In this document: piece after piece, positions 40,930 through 49,968 of the stretch | Numbering within the stretch: position 1 is the stretch's first letter | How the letters are laid out: every line of letters starts with the position of its first letter | From: Microcella alkaliphila | GTDB taxonomy: Bacteria > Actinomycetota > Actinomycetes > Actinomycetales > Microbacteriaceae | DNA length: 64,000 nt | Assembly: GCF_004216855.1 (NCBI RefSeq) | Contig: NZ_SGXT01000013.1 | Location: 62,001-126,000, forward strand | Direction: 5' to 3' | The notes under the pieces: generated by a model | The model's database searches: none | Told to the model about the DNA's origin: nothing | Seen by the model: only the letters and a program-made list of their open reading frames with translations | Position numbers and translations under genes: made by a program

Positions 40930-41825
40930 TGCTGTCCACGACGACGACCCCCACTGACCGCCGGAAGGCCTTCCGCGCGGGGCTGCGAAGCGACCGCCTG
41001 CAGGTCTTTCCCGGCGCATTCACGCCGCTGAGCATCCGCCTCATTCAGGAGAAGGGCTTCGGCGGCGCCTACATTTCGGGCGCCGTCATGGCCGCCGAGC
41101 TGGGCCTTCCCGACATCGGGCTGACCACGCTCACCGAAGTTGCCCAGCGCGCCCACCAGATCAGCCGCATGAGCGACCTGCCGACCCTCGTCGACGCCGA
41201 CACCGGCTTCGGCGAGCCGATGAACGTCGCCCGCACGGTGCACGAACTCGAAGACGCCGGAGTCGCCGGCCTGCACCTTGAAGACCAGGTCAACCCGAAG
41301 CGTTGCGGGCACCTCGACGGCAAGGCGGTCGTGGATGCCGACACCGCGATCAAGAGGATCCGCGCGGCCGTCGACGCCCGCCGCGACCCCGAACTCGTCA
41401 TCATGGCCCGCACCGACATCCGCGGCGTCGATGGGCTCGACGCGGCAATCGACCGCGCAAAAGCCCTGGTCGACGCGGGGGCCGACGCGATCTTCCCTGA
41501 AGCGATGGCGACCCTTGACGAGTTCGCCGCAATGCGGGCGGCCGTCGACGTACCGATCCTCGCCAACATGACCGAATTCGGCAAGAGCGCGCTGTTCACC
41601 CACGCGCAGCTTGCCAACGTGGGCGTCAACATGGTGATCCACCCCGTGTCGCTCTTGCGCGTCGCGTTTGGTGCGATCGAACGCGCGCTCGACACGCTTG
41701 CCGCCGATGGCACCCTCGACGCGGAGGTTGACAGCATGCAGACTCGAGGCAGGCTCTACGAGCTGCTCGACTACGAGGCGTACAACGCCTTCGATGCGGG
41801 CATCTTCACCTACACCGGCCGCTGA
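40929..41825 (+). CDS. prpB: 2-methylisocitrate lyase
   Basis: This 298-residue lyase of the ICL/PEP mutase superfamily splits 2-methylisocitrate into pyruvate and succinate. Motifs: GAFTPLSIRLIQEKGFGGAYISG, LPTLVDADTGFGEPMNVARTVHELEDAGVAGLHLEDQ, the catalytic KRCGHLDGK (KKCGH-type loop), VIMARTDIRGVDGLDAAIDRA, FPEAMATLDEF and PILANMTEFGKSALF. It is translationally coupled to prpD and lies 40 nt before prpC. Confidence 0.95.
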   Translation: MLSTTTTPTDRRKAFRAGLRSDRLQVFPGAFTPLSIRLIQEKGFGGAYISGAVMAAELGLPDIGLTTLTEVAQRAHQISRMSDLPTLVDADTGFGEPMNVARTVHELEDAGVAGLHLEDQVNPKRCGHLDGKAVVDADTAIKRIRAAVDARRDPELVIMARTDIRGVDGLDAAIDRAKALVDAGADAIFPEAMATLDEFAAMRAAVDVPILANMTEFGKSALFTHAQLANVGVNMVIHPVSLLRVAFGAIERALDTLAADGTLDAEVDSMQTRGRLYELLDYEAYNAFDAGIFTYTGR

Positions 41826-41865
41826 CCGCCACACCGAGATCGACCCCCGAGCGAAGGAGCACGGC

Positions 41866-42996
41866 ATGAGCGACGACATCAAGAAGGGTCTCGCCGGCGT
41901 GATCGTCGACGAAACCGCCATCAGCAAGGTCAACCCCGAGACCAACTCTCTGCTGTACCGCGGCTACCCCGTGCAGCAGTTGGCGGCGCAGTGCACGTTC
42001 GAGGAGGTCGCCTACCTGCTGTGGCACGGTGAACTGCCCACCGACGACCAGTTGGCCGAGTTCGAGGACCACGAGCGGGCAAACCGCCACCTCGACCGGG
42101 TCGTGAAGGACGCGATCGACGCGCTGCCGCTCACCGCGCATCCCATGGATGTTGTGCGCACCGCGATCAGCGTGCTCGGCGCGCTCGACGAAACGCTGTC
42201 GAGCGACCGCACCTGGATCGACCGCGACTTCACGCTGCAACGATCAATGCGGATGCTCGCGAAGCTTCCAGCGATCGTTGCGTACGCGCAGCGCCGCCGC
42301 CGCCGCGACGGGAACCCGGTCGAGCCGCGCGACGACCTCGGCTATTCGGCGAACTTCCTGCACATGGTCTTCGGCGAGGTGCCCGAGAAGGTCGTCGTCG
42401 ACGCGTTCGACACGTCGATGACGCTCTACGCCGAGCACTCGTTCAACGCCTCGACGTTCACCGCGCGGGTCATTACGTCGACCCTCAGCGACGTCTACTC
42501 GGCCGTCACGGGCGCGATCGGTGCGCTGAAAGGCCCGCTGCACGGCGGAGCGAACGAGGCCGTCATGCACGTGCTCGCCGAGATCGGCTCGGCCGACCGC
42601 GCCGAGGCCTGGCTCGATCAGGCGCTCGCCGAAAAGCGCAAGATCATGGGCTTCGGGCACCGCGTCTACAAGAACGGCGACTCGCGGGTGCCGACCATGA
42701 GGGCGTCGCTCGAGACGCTGGTCGCGCACTACGACCGGGCAGACATGATCGAGCTGTACGAGGCGCTCGAGCAGGCGATGGATGCTCGCAAGGGCATCAA
42801 ACCGAACCTCGACTACCCGTCGGGCCCGGCCTACCACCTCATGGGTTTTGACACCGAGGTGTTCACGCCGCTGTTCGTCGCCGCCCGCATCACCGGCTGG
42901 ACGGCCCACGTGATGGAGCAGCTGAGCGCCAACGCGCTGATTCGCCCCCTGAGCGTTTATAACGGGCCGGATGAACGTCGCGTCCCAGGTGCCTGA
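41866..42996 (+). CDS. prpC: 2-methylcitrate synthase
   Basis: This 376-residue citrate synthase family enzyme condenses propionyl-CoA with oxaloacetate. The short N terminus KKGLAGVIVDETAISKVNPETNSLLYRGYPVQQLA is characteristic of 2-methylcitrate synthases, and the catalytic residues are in LHGGANEAVMH, MGFGHRVYKNGDSR (His) and PNLDYPSGPAYHLMGFDTEVFTPLFV (Asp, Arg region). GAAGGAGC precedes the ATG. With prpD and prpB it completes the methylcitrate cycle, apart from the aconitase step, which housekeeping aconitase can do. Confidence 0.94.
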   Translation: MSDDIKKGLAGVIVDETAISKVNPETNSLLYRGYPVQQLAAQCTFEEVAYLLWHGELPTDDQLAEFEDHERANRHLDRVVKDAIDALPLTAHPMDVVRTAISVLGALDETLSSDRTWIDRDFTLQRSMRMLAKLPAIVAYAQRRRRRDGNPVEPRDDLGYSANFLHMVFGEVPEKVVVDAFDTSMTLYAEHSFNASTFTARVITSTLSDVYSAVTGAIGALKGPLHGGANEAVMHVLAEIGSADRAEAWLDQALAEKRKIMGFGHRVYKNGDSRVPTMRASLETLVAHYDRADMIELYEALEQAMDARKGIKPNLDYPSGPAYHLMGFDTEVFTPLFVAARITGWTAHVMEQLSANALIRPLSVYNGPDERRVPGA

Positions 42997-43021
42997 GAGG
43001 CGGATGCGGGAAACTGGAGGG

Positions 43022-43864
43022 ATGACTGACGCGATTCTTGCACCGCACCTGACCCTCAACGACGGCAACCGCATCCCGCAGCTGGGTCTCGGCGTCTTCC
43101 TCGTCGAGCCCGACGAGGCCGAGCGCATCGTCTCGGACGCCTTCGAGGTCGGCTACCGGCACATTGACACCGCCCGCATCTACAAGAACGAGGAGGGCGT
43201 CGGCCGCGCCATCGCCTCCTCGGGACTTTCGCGCGACGAGCTCTACATCACCACGAAGCTGTGGAACAGCGACCAGGGTGCTGACACCGCGCGCGGGGCG
43301 TTGGAGGCGAGCCTCGAGCGGCTTGGCCTCGACTACGTCGACCTGTACCTCATCCACTGGCCGGCGCCGAAGTACGGCAAGCACGTCGAATCGTGGGAGG
43401 CGCTCGTCGCGCTGAAGGAGGCCGGGCTTGCGAAGTCGATCGGTGTGTCGAACTTCATGCAGTCCCACCTCGAAGACATCGACAAGGCGACCGGCGTCGT
43501 GCCCGTGGTGAACCAGATCGAGCTGCACCCCGCTTTCCAGCAGCGAGAGCTGCGGTCGTTCCAAGAGCCGCGCGGCACGCTCACCGAGGCGTGGGGACCG
43601 CTCGGCCAGGGCAAGTACGAGCTCGCTGAGCTGGCGGGTCTCGCTGAGATCGCCGAGCGCCACGGAAAGAGCGTGCAGCAGGTTGCCATTCGCTGGCACA
43701 TTCAGGAGGGCATCATCGTCTTCCCGAAGACCACGAAGCGCGAGCGCATGGTTGAGAACGCCGACGTGTTCGACTTCGAACTCTCGGCCGACGAGATGGC
43801 GACGATTGCTGCGGTCGACCAGGGTCTGCGCGTCGGCGCGCACCCCGAGAACACCGACTTCTAA
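43022..43864 (+). CDS. Aldo/keto reductase (AKR5-like)
   Basis: This 280-residue paralogue of the reductase at 20094 has LTLNDGNRIPQLGLGVFLV at its start, YRHIDTARIYKNEEGVGRA with the catalytic Asp and Tyr, YITTKLWNSDQG with the Lys, YLIHWPAPKYGKHVESW with the His, and the NADPH site IIVFPKTTKRERMVENADVF. It follows the prp operon by 25 nt but has no clear functional link. The C terminus overlaps the convergent GH5 gene by 4 bp. Confidence 0.9.
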   Translation: MTDAILAPHLTLNDGNRIPQLGLGVFLVEPDEAERIVSDAFEVGYRHIDTARIYKNEEGVGRAIASSGLSRDELYITTKLWNSDQGADTARGALEASLERLGLDYVDLYLIHWPAPKYGKHVESWEALVALKEAGLAKSIGVSNFMQSHLEDIDKATGVVPVVNQIELHPAFQQRELRSFQEPRGTLTEAWGPLGQGKYELAELAGLAEIAERHGKSVQQVAIRWHIQEGIIVFPKTTKRERMVENADVFDFELSADEMATIAAVDQGLRVGAHPENTDF

Positions 43865-45063
43865 GGGAGCGAGTCGAGTGCGGCGCGCAGCGTCGTGCCC
43901 GACGGGTGATTCGGCGTGAATGCGTCGTCCGCGATGAGGGCGTAGCGTGCATCCTCGCTGGCGGCGGGGTCGTCGATGACCCACCACGCCCAGGCGAGCG
44001 CGCCGACCGCGTTGCCGCGCGACCAGTCGAGCACGGCGTCGAGGTGATCGCTGCCGCCGTCGCTCTGGCCGAACTCTGCGACCAGCAGGGGCGCGACCTG
44101 AGTGACGGGGCCGAGCTCTGTCTGCCAACACTCGACATCGCGACAGCGCTGCTCGGGGTAGAGGTGCACGCCCGCGATCAGCTGGTCGTCGGCGGGGCGG
44201 TGATCGACCCACGCCCGCAGGTCGTTCGCGTAATCCAGACCGCTCACGATGACCGGCTGGCGAGCTCCGGATGCGCGCACCGCGGCGACGAGGTCGGCCA
44301 TGCCGCTCGCCGCGAACGTCGAGCCCGACACCGTCGAGGCTCGGTCAATCTCGCGCGGCACCCGGCACCCGCCGTCGCGCCAGCACTCCGGGGTGAGTTC
44401 GAACGCCCACTGTTGCCGGTCGGCGTCGTAGCGGCTGTGCGGCTCGTTGAACACGTCGAACATCACCGCGCGGTGTTTGCGATAGTCGGCGGCCACCTCG
44501 TTCCAGAAGGTGACGCTGTTCGCGTCGGGCATCGCGCGCAGACCATCGGCGATCTCGCCGCCGGGGGCGCTCCAGTGCAGGTCGACGATCACGACGAGTC
44601 CTGTGTTGGTCGCAAGCGACACGAAGCGCTCGAGATTGGCGCGGTAGTCGTCGACGGTACCGAACGCCACGCTCGGCCGGTCGACGCCCCAACACTGCTG
44701 GTTGAGTGGAATGCGGACGGCCGTGAAACCCCACTCGATCATGGCAGCGACAGCGTCAGCGGTGGTGCCTCCGTCGTCATGCCCGCGACCCTGGATGCAC
44801 GCGTACTCGAACCCCGGAACGTTCGCGCCCCAGAGCGCGAGCGGTTTGCCCGTGCGCCCATCGACAAGCTCGCTGCCCCGCACGTACGGAGCGGGGGCAT
44901 TCGGGGTGGCGCTCGTGAACGTTGGTGCCCACGCCTTCGCAGGCCCCGGGGTGCCGATGAGGAGCACGACCGCGATGGCGGAACCCGCGAGCGCCACGGT
45001 CACGCCCGCGGCGATGACGAGCGCGACGATGCGGGTTCGGCGACGGGAGGGAGCGTTCTGCAT
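43861..45063 (-). CDS. Membrane-anchored GH5-type glycoside hydrolase
   Basis: A protein of 400 residues with an N-terminal basic stretch and one transmembrane anchor (IVALVIAAGVTVALAGSAIAVVLLIG), then a cellulase-type (GH5) barrel outside the cell. The catalytic acid is Glu207 in MFDVFNEPHSRYD, the nucleophile Glu330 in PLLVAEFGQSDGGS, and substrate-site residues appear in GFTAVRIPLNQQCW and VIVDLHWSAPGG. It is the last gene of the three-gene polysaccharide cluster. An in-frame ATG at 45078 would add MQTEV; 45063 is preferred because a CAGACT element lies 6 nt before it. It may trim the polymer made by the GT2 synthase (inference). Confidence 0.85.
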   Translation of the reverse strand: MQNAPSRRRTRIVALVIAAGVTVALAGSAIAVVLLIGTPGPAKAWAPTFTSATPNAPAPYVRGSELVDGRTGKPLALWGANVPGFEYACIQGRGHDDGGTTADAVAAMIEWGFTAVRIPLNQQCWGVDRPSVAFGTVDDYRANLERFVSLATNTGLVVIVDLHWSAPGGEIADGLRAMPDANSVTFWNEVAADYRKHRAVMFDVFNEPHSRYDADRQQWAFELTPECWRDGGCRVPREIDRASTVSGSTFAASGMADLVAAVRASGARQPVIVSGLDYANDLRAWVDHRPADDQLIAGVHLYPEQRCRDVECWQTELGPVTQVAPLLVAEFGQSDGGSDHLDAVLDWSRGNAVGALAWAWWVIDDPAASEDARYALIADDAFTPNHPSGTTLRAALDSLP

Positions 45064-45160
45064 GACCTCAGTCTGCATACTGGTGCCCGCCGCCCCGCGC
45101 ACTTCGGTGAGGCAGTCGGCGGGCGAAACGCTTTGGGAGCACCGTTCCGCCCGCCGACGC

Positions 45161-46804
45161 TCACGGCGAGTCGTTATTGGTCGAGTCGGTGATCGTTCCC
45201 GACCCCTCGTGGATGAGTTCACCCGTCTCGAGGTCGCGCAGAATCTCTTCGATCTCGTCGAGGCGTACGGGCACCCACGGCGAGCTATCGGGATCGGCGG
45301 CGTGGGCGGCCGGGCTGTCGCCCTGGGTCCACCACTTCGCTTCGTACGCGGTGTCGTCGAAGAGCACGCGCGCGCCGCGGTCGTAGACGGCGGTGCCTTC
45401 CCATTCGGGATAGGTGCCGTACGGCAGGGTGGGAATCTGCATGGGTTTCTCGCCGTCGAGCACCGGCCCGACGAGCACCCAAGGGGTCTCCCACTCGTTC
45501 AATACGGGGTTGTCCGGCAACTCTCCGCGCGTCCACCATTTTGCTTCATACACATTGCGGTGCCAGACGACCTTCGTGCCGGCGAGGTAGGCAAACTCGG
45601 CGTTCCAGATTGGGTATGGGCTCGTCTCGGGGTCGTCGATGTATTCCGCCGGGTCGCGAGGTTCGGGAGTCGTGACGAACCCGGCAACCGAATCGATGCG
45701 GCCAGTGAAGCCTTCGGCGAGGATGTCGGAGAACCGCGCCTCTCCCTGCGGGATACCTGAGCACGCATCCGACACCCGGCGCAGATCGACGTAGTTGGGA
45801 CCGCACGGCACATCACGGTTGAGCGACCACATACCCATGCGGCCGATCGTTGTGTCGATGGCGAAGGCGTTGAGTTCGTAGGCGTCTTCGAGTGTGAAGA
45901 TCTCTTCGAACACATCGTTCTGGCCGATCATCGGTGTCGCGCCGACCTTGCGCCATAGCGTGGCGTCGCTGAGCTCAATCTCGGCGATTTGGTAGATCAC
46001 CCCCAGTTGACGGTGGGTGGACTGGAGCGCCCGGATGGACGCCTCGGCCATCGACTCGCCCGTGTCGCGCGCCTGCCCATAGTTCATGGTCATCACATTG
46101 ACTCCGGCCAGGTCGACGCCAGCCTCGATCATCTGCTGCACGGCGGTGGTGCCGTCTTCGGTCATCCCCGAGGGGATCACCGGCAGCGTCATCCATACGG
46201 CGAGCTCGTCACCGGATGCGCGTCGCTGCTGCTGCAGCTCGGCGATCGCGGCGGCGCGCCTCTCGCCCGCCTCGCGGTCGCTGAGGTTGATGCCTTCGAC
46301 GTCGAGATCGATCGTGGTCAGGTCGTAACGGTCGACGACGGAGCCGTAGGCGGCAACCAACTCGTCGTGGTCGGTGCACACGGTCGCGAGTTCGTCGTTG
46401 AGCAGTCCGCCGAATGACACGGTGAAGTCAGCGCCCGCCTGGGAGAACCGCGCGAGGCGACGGTCAAGGTCGAGTGCCTGCGACGCCTCATCCATCGTGT
46501 ATGCGGTGCCCCACGTGGGCAGGCACGGGTCGTCGCGATCGGCGACGATGAACGACAGCACGATGTCTTGGGCTGTCTGCGCGTCGACGTTCTCGAAGGC
46601 AAACGTGGGCGTTGCCGTGACATCGACGTATGCCGCGAACCAGGGCTCTTCCTGCGTCTCGGCCTGCGTCGCCACCCAGTCGGTGACGTGCGTGTAGCCG
46701 AAGACGCCGAGTCCGCTGGTCAGCAGAAGGGCGATGAGCGCTCGGAAGGGGCTGAGGCGTCGGCCGTCTCGCCAGAGGATGCTGGGGCGTGGTGCGGCGG
46801 CCAT
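45161..46804 (-). CDS. Membrane-anchored GH18-like protein with two CBM5/12-type modules
   Basis: This 547-residue protein has an N-terminal anchor helix (ALIALLLTSGLGVFGYTHV, residues 22-40). Its GH18-type barrel holds the catalytic signature DLTTIDLDVEG (161-171, Glu170 the acid), LSFIVAD early and VMTMNYG later. Two C-terminal carbohydrate-binding modules of the CBM5/12 chitinase type, each with WxxxxAYxxGxxVxxxxxxYEAKWWTxG (about 400-445 and 468-515), complete it. Bacterial GH18 proteins of this kind are often called chitinases but also occur in exopolysaccharide clusters. Its ATG overlaps the GT2 stop (TAATG), so it is coupled to the synthase. Confidence 0.88.
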   Translation of the reverse strand: MAAAPRPSILWRDGRRLSPFRALIALLLTSGLGVFGYTHVTDWVATQAETQEEPWFAAYVDVTATPTFAFENVDAQTAQDIVLSFIVADRDDPCLPTWGTAYTMDEASQALDLDRRLARFSQAGADFTVSFGGLLNDELATVCTDHDELVAAYGSVVDRYDLTTIDLDVEGINLSDREAGERRAAAIAELQQQRRASGDELAVWMTLPVIPSGMTEDGTTAVQQMIEAGVDLAGVNVMTMNYGQARDTGESMAEASIRALQSTHRQLGVIYQIAEIELSDATLWRKVGATPMIGQNDVFEEIFTLEDAYELNAFAIDTTIGRMGMWSLNRDVPCGPNYVDLRRVSDACSGIPQGEARFSDILAEGFTGRIDSVAGFVTTPEPRDPAEYIDDPETSPYPIWNAEFAYLAGTKVVWHRNVYEAKWWTRGELPDNPVLNEWETPWVLVGPVLDGEKPMQIPTLPYGTYPEWEGTAVYDRGARVLFDDTAYEAKWWTQGDSPAAHAADPDSSPWVPVRLDEIEEILRDLETGELIHEGSGTITDSTNNDSP

Positions 46805-49131
46805 TATGCGTTGCTCCGTTCGGTGGTGCTCGAGGAGGTGCGTGCGCCGCGGGGGCTGACGACGTGGTCGGCCGTCGCGCGCGAGTGAGTCGGAACCGTC
46901 CCGTAGTACAGAACCGACTGCCAGTCGACGGCGACTTCCTGCTCGGCAGCGACGGGGGTCTTCGGGCGGCGCGGCGCGGCGTACAGCCAGTTCGTTGCGC
47001 CGTAGCCGAAGTCGACCAGTGAGGTGCCGAGGCCGATGTACGCGATCACCGCGTAGAGCGCGAGGAGAGCGTTGAAGCCGGCGAACGCAGCGTTGCCCCA
47101 GTTCTCGGCCTGTACGTCGCGCACGAGCGTCACGATCGAGAACACGATGATGGCGTACGGTGCGACCACGTAAAGGAACGGTGTCGCGGTGCGGTCGCGA
47201 ACCTTCGGCGTGCGCGCGAACGGAATCTTCTTGCTGGTGATGGCCTGTTCGAGTGACTTGAGCACCCCGGCAAGGTTCACGGGTAGAAGGATGAGGTTGA
47301 AGCCGTAGATCCGGAACACGTCGGTTCGCTTGTAGCCGCTGTAGTGCAGATCGCTCGCCATGGCGAGGAAGTAGGGCAGAGCGGCGAGCAGGACGACGGG
47401 GGAGAGCAGACGGCTGTCGTAGGGGTAGGCCAAGAGGAAGACGAGCCCGAAGCTCGCCCAGGCAATCGACGACATGTAGTTGACGCGAAGCAGAATCTCG
47501 ATGATGGAGACCCGTTCGCCGCGTGCGCGACGCTCACGCACCTGTCGGAAGTATTTCGGCAGGATGAGAAGACCGCCGTTCGCCCAGCGCCGCCGCTGAA
47601 TGACGAGCGACCCGAAGTCAGGCGGGGTCGCCGAATAGCTCAAGCGCTCGGGGTAATTGGTGAGTGTCCACCCGTGGGTGCCGAGGTCGATACTCGACTC
47701 GGTGTCTTCGATGACCGTCCGGTCTTGAACGTACCGCTTGACGACAAATCCACCCGTCGTTTCCAGCTGAACGATGTCATCGAGGGCGCGTTTGCGAATC
47801 ACCGCGTTGGCACCGACCCAGAACGTCGCGTTGTGGTGCGAGAAGCCCTGGTGGAGGATGTGCTGGATGTCGGTCGTCGCCGCCGCAAGTCGCTCGATGC
47901 GGGTTCGTGCGCCCCGGTACGACGAGTACGGCGTCTGCGTGACGGCGACCTGCGCGTTCTCGGGCTGCTCCATCGAGTGCACGAGCCGCACGCAGTAGTC
48001 GCGAAGGAGCATCGAGTCGGCGTCGAGCGTCAGGATGTAGTCGGGCTCGGGAACGACCAGATCGGCCTCGTGGGCGAAGGGCACCGCTCGCAGCACCGGT
48101 CCCTGCGGGGTCTGTTCGCGGGTGTAGGCCCCGCCCATGAGCCCGATGTAGGCGTTCAGGTTCATCGCCTTGTTGGCTTCGTGCGAGAGGGATGCGTACG
48201 CCTTGCGCTCGAAGCTCGTCACCTCGGCGGTGAACGTTCGGGCAAGTCGTCGCATCATGTGAACAGCCATCTCGCCGCTAATGCCGTGCTCACTCGAGCG
48301 GGCAGCGTCGAGTGCGTCTGCTGTGGCCGCGAACTCCGACCGGAGCCCGCCGAGCACCTGGTCCACGAAGAAGCGGTCGACGTGATCGGTCACGGTGTGC
48401 TGATCGATGCGCGCGTCGACCCAGTCGACGGCCCACCGGAAGTGCGTGATGAGCTGTTCGATCTCGGAATCGAGGATCGATTCGGGGCGCTCGACCTCCC
48501 ACTCGAGCAGAGCGCTGCGGAAGCGCTCCGACGGCTCGCGAAGCGCGTCGTTGATCGCGGCGGGAATGGCGCGCGTTGCGTCGAGCCGGGCGAGCTTGTC
48601 CTCCTCCGTGGGGTTCGTCGGGTCGTCGATCAGCAGCACCACGCGCAGTTCGGGGTACTCCTGCAGCGCGGCGGACCACAGCGTCGTCGTCACGACGTCG
48701 GGCTCTTCGGCGTAAGACGGAACGAGCACTGTCATGGAGGTGGAGCGGTCGGCGAAGTGGCGGTCGAGTTCTGCGCGGGGGACGCGCACGTGTGCGGCGA
48801 ACCGTTGCAGCGCTCCGTGGCGCGCGATCAGGTACATGAGTGCCGAGAACGTCAGGAAGGTGACGACGACGACGTAGGAGATCGCCTGAGTGGTGAACTC
48901 GAAGCTCTGGGTGCCGTTGTTCAGGAACTCGGCGATGACCGTGTACACGACGTACACGACCCAGAACACGATGGTCGCGACGATCGCGACGCGCGCCATG
49001 GCGATGCGGCGATCGCTCGGACGAGTGTGCACGATCGGGAGCGGCTCGGTGCGCTTTTCGGCGCCCCATTGGCGCTTTCGGGCAGGCAGGAAGGCAGGGG
49101 AAAGGGGGGTGGTGGGCACGGGTAACCTCAT
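46804..49131 (-). CDS. Processive GT2 polysaccharide synthase
   Basis: This 775-residue cellulose-synthase-like glycosyltransferase has two N-terminal transmembrane helices (46-66, 84-104), the UDP-sugar domain with LLIDDP (166-171), TLDADS (368-373), IEDTESS (474-480) and the processive QRRRWANGG (512-520), then about five more helices. Between the first and second aspartate motifs is an extra helical block of roughly 130 residues (about 195-325). The substrate motif that normally follows the first aspartate resumes at HEANKAMNLNAYIG. The polymer is unknown; the adjacent GH18 and GH5 enzymes suggest a beta-linked glucan or aminosugar polymer (inference). A GTG at residue 5 (49119) with GAGG before it is an alternative start. 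Confidence 0.9.
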   Translation of the reverse strand: MRLPVPTTPLSPAFLPARKRQWGAEKRTEPLPIVHTRPSDRRIAMARVAIVATIVFWVVYVVYTVIAEFLNNGTQSFEFTTQAISYVVVVTFLTFSALMYLIARHGALQRFAAHVRVPRAELDRHFADRSTSMTVLVPSYAEEPDVVTTTLWSAALQEYPELRVVLLIDDPTNPTEEDKLARLDATRAIPAAINDALREPSERFRSALLEWEVERPESILDSEIEQLITHFRWAVDWVDARIDQHTVTDHVDRFFVDQVLGGLRSEFAATADALDAARSSEHGISGEMAVHMMRRLARTFTAEVTSFERKAYASLSHEANKAMNLNAYIGLMGGAYTREQTPQGPVLRAVPFAHEADLVVPEPDYILTLDADSMLLRDYCVRLVHSMEQPENAQVAVTQTPYSSYRGARTRIERLAAATTDIQHILHQGFSHHNATFWVGANAVIRKRALDDIVQLETTGGFVVKRYVQDRTVIEDTESSIDLGTHGWTLTNYPERLSYSATPPDFGSLVIQRRRWANGGLLILPKYFRQVRERRARGERVSIIEILLRVNYMSSIAWASFGLVFLLAYPYDSRLLSPVVLLAALPYFLAMASDLHYSGYKRTDVFRIYGFNLILLPVNLAGVLKSLEQAITSKKIPFARTPKVRDRTATPFLYVVAPYAIIVFSIVTLVRDVQAENWGNAAFAGFNALLALYAVIAYIGLGTSLVDFGYGATNWLYAAPRRPKTPVAAEQEVAVDWQSVLYYGTVPTHSRATADHVVSPRGARTSSSTTERSNA

Positions 49132-49336
49132 GCGCAGCTTCGCCAGTTCGGGTTCTGGCGAATTCGGGTGTTGCTACGCGTAGACGACAGTAGGCGGTCT
49201 AAGGAATCTTCGAAACCCCCAAACGGGGTACAAATGGTCCCCCAAAGGGCGGACAGTGGTGAATTGTGGGTAAACGGACTCCTGAAACGTCTCGCCGAGG
49301 GCCGAACGGGTCACTCGCGAGTCGGCAGAAAGGTGC
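49132..49336. promoter_or_regulatory. Upstream region of the polysaccharide cluster
   Basis: There is no gene in these 205 bp. CGCCAG (49141-49146) and CTGGCG (49155-49160) form an inverted repeat 9 bp before the GT2 start. CTACGCGTAG (49174-49183) is a perfect 10-bp palindrome. Two similar blocks CCCCCAAACGGGG and CCCCCAAAGGGCGG (about 49216-49251) form an imperfect direct repeat. They are candidate operators for control of polymer synthesis. Confidence 0.45.
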
Positions 49337-49966
49337 CTACCGCACCTGCTTCTTGCTGCTGATGACGCCGGTGTCGAATCCCATGAGATGCAAACCGCCG
49401 TGGAACCGAGCGTGCTCGACCTTGATACAGCGATCCATGACGACGGTGAGCCCGCGAGCTTCGGCGTCGTACGCCGCTTCTTCGTTCCAAATGCCCAACT
49501 GCACCCAGATGGTGGGCGCGCCGATGGCCACGACGTCGTCGACGACAGAGGGAATGTCGCTCGCCTTGCGGAAGACATCAACGATGTCGGGTACCTCGGG
49601 CAACGAGGCAAGGTCCGGGTAGGCCTTCTGGCCCAGAATCTCGGTGGCGTTCGGGTTGACGAAGTACACCCGGTAGTCGCTCGACTGCAGCAGGTAGGTG
49701 CCGACGAAGTAGGACGAGCGTGCGGGGTTCGGTGAGGCACCAACGATCGCGATGCTCTGTGCGCGCCGAAGAATGCCAAGGCGCTCCTTGGCGCTGGGCC
49801 CCACCCACGTGCGCTGCGACTTGAGCCGCTTCGCAAGCGGCGAGCTGGCCGGGATGCTGCAGGTCAGTCCGTTCGCGAGCGTCACGGTTTCTGTCTCGGT
49901 CGCGGCGTTCGCTGTCGAGACGGCGCCATCCAGCGAAGCGGATGCCGGGGTGCTGACGTCGGTCAT
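49337..49966 (-). CDS. CoA-binding (Rossmann) protein
   Basis: A protein of 209 residues. After a variable Thr/Ala-rich N terminus comes the CoA-binding fold: AQSIAIVGASPNPARSSYFVGTYLL, YRVYFVNPNATEILGQKAYPDLASLPEVPDIVDVF, GAPTIWVQLGIWNEEAAYDAEARGLTVVMDRCIKVEHAR. It resembles YccU-like proteins of unknown function. The ATG at 49966 follows AAGGAGG by 7 nt and sits 2 nt after the metY stop, so the two form an operon, a pairing seen repeatedly in actinobacteria. Confidence 0.87.
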   Translation of the reverse strand: MTDVSTPASASLDGAVSTANAATETETVTLANGLTCSIPASSPLAKRLKSQRTWVGPSAKERLGILRRAQSIAIVGASPNPARSSYFVGTYLLQSSDYRVYFVNPNATEILGQKAYPDLASLPEVPDIVDVFRKASDIPSVVDDVVAIGAPTIWVQLGIWNEEAAYDAEARGLTVVMDRCIKVEHARFHGGLHLMGFDTGVISSKKQVR

Positions 49967-49968
49967 GG

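Noticed and set aside
45161-46804. Calling the GH18-like gene a secreted chitinase for chitin feeding
   Set aside because: It is membrane anchored, coupled to a polysaccharide synthase and lacks a cleavable signal peptide, so a role in polymer processing is more likely.
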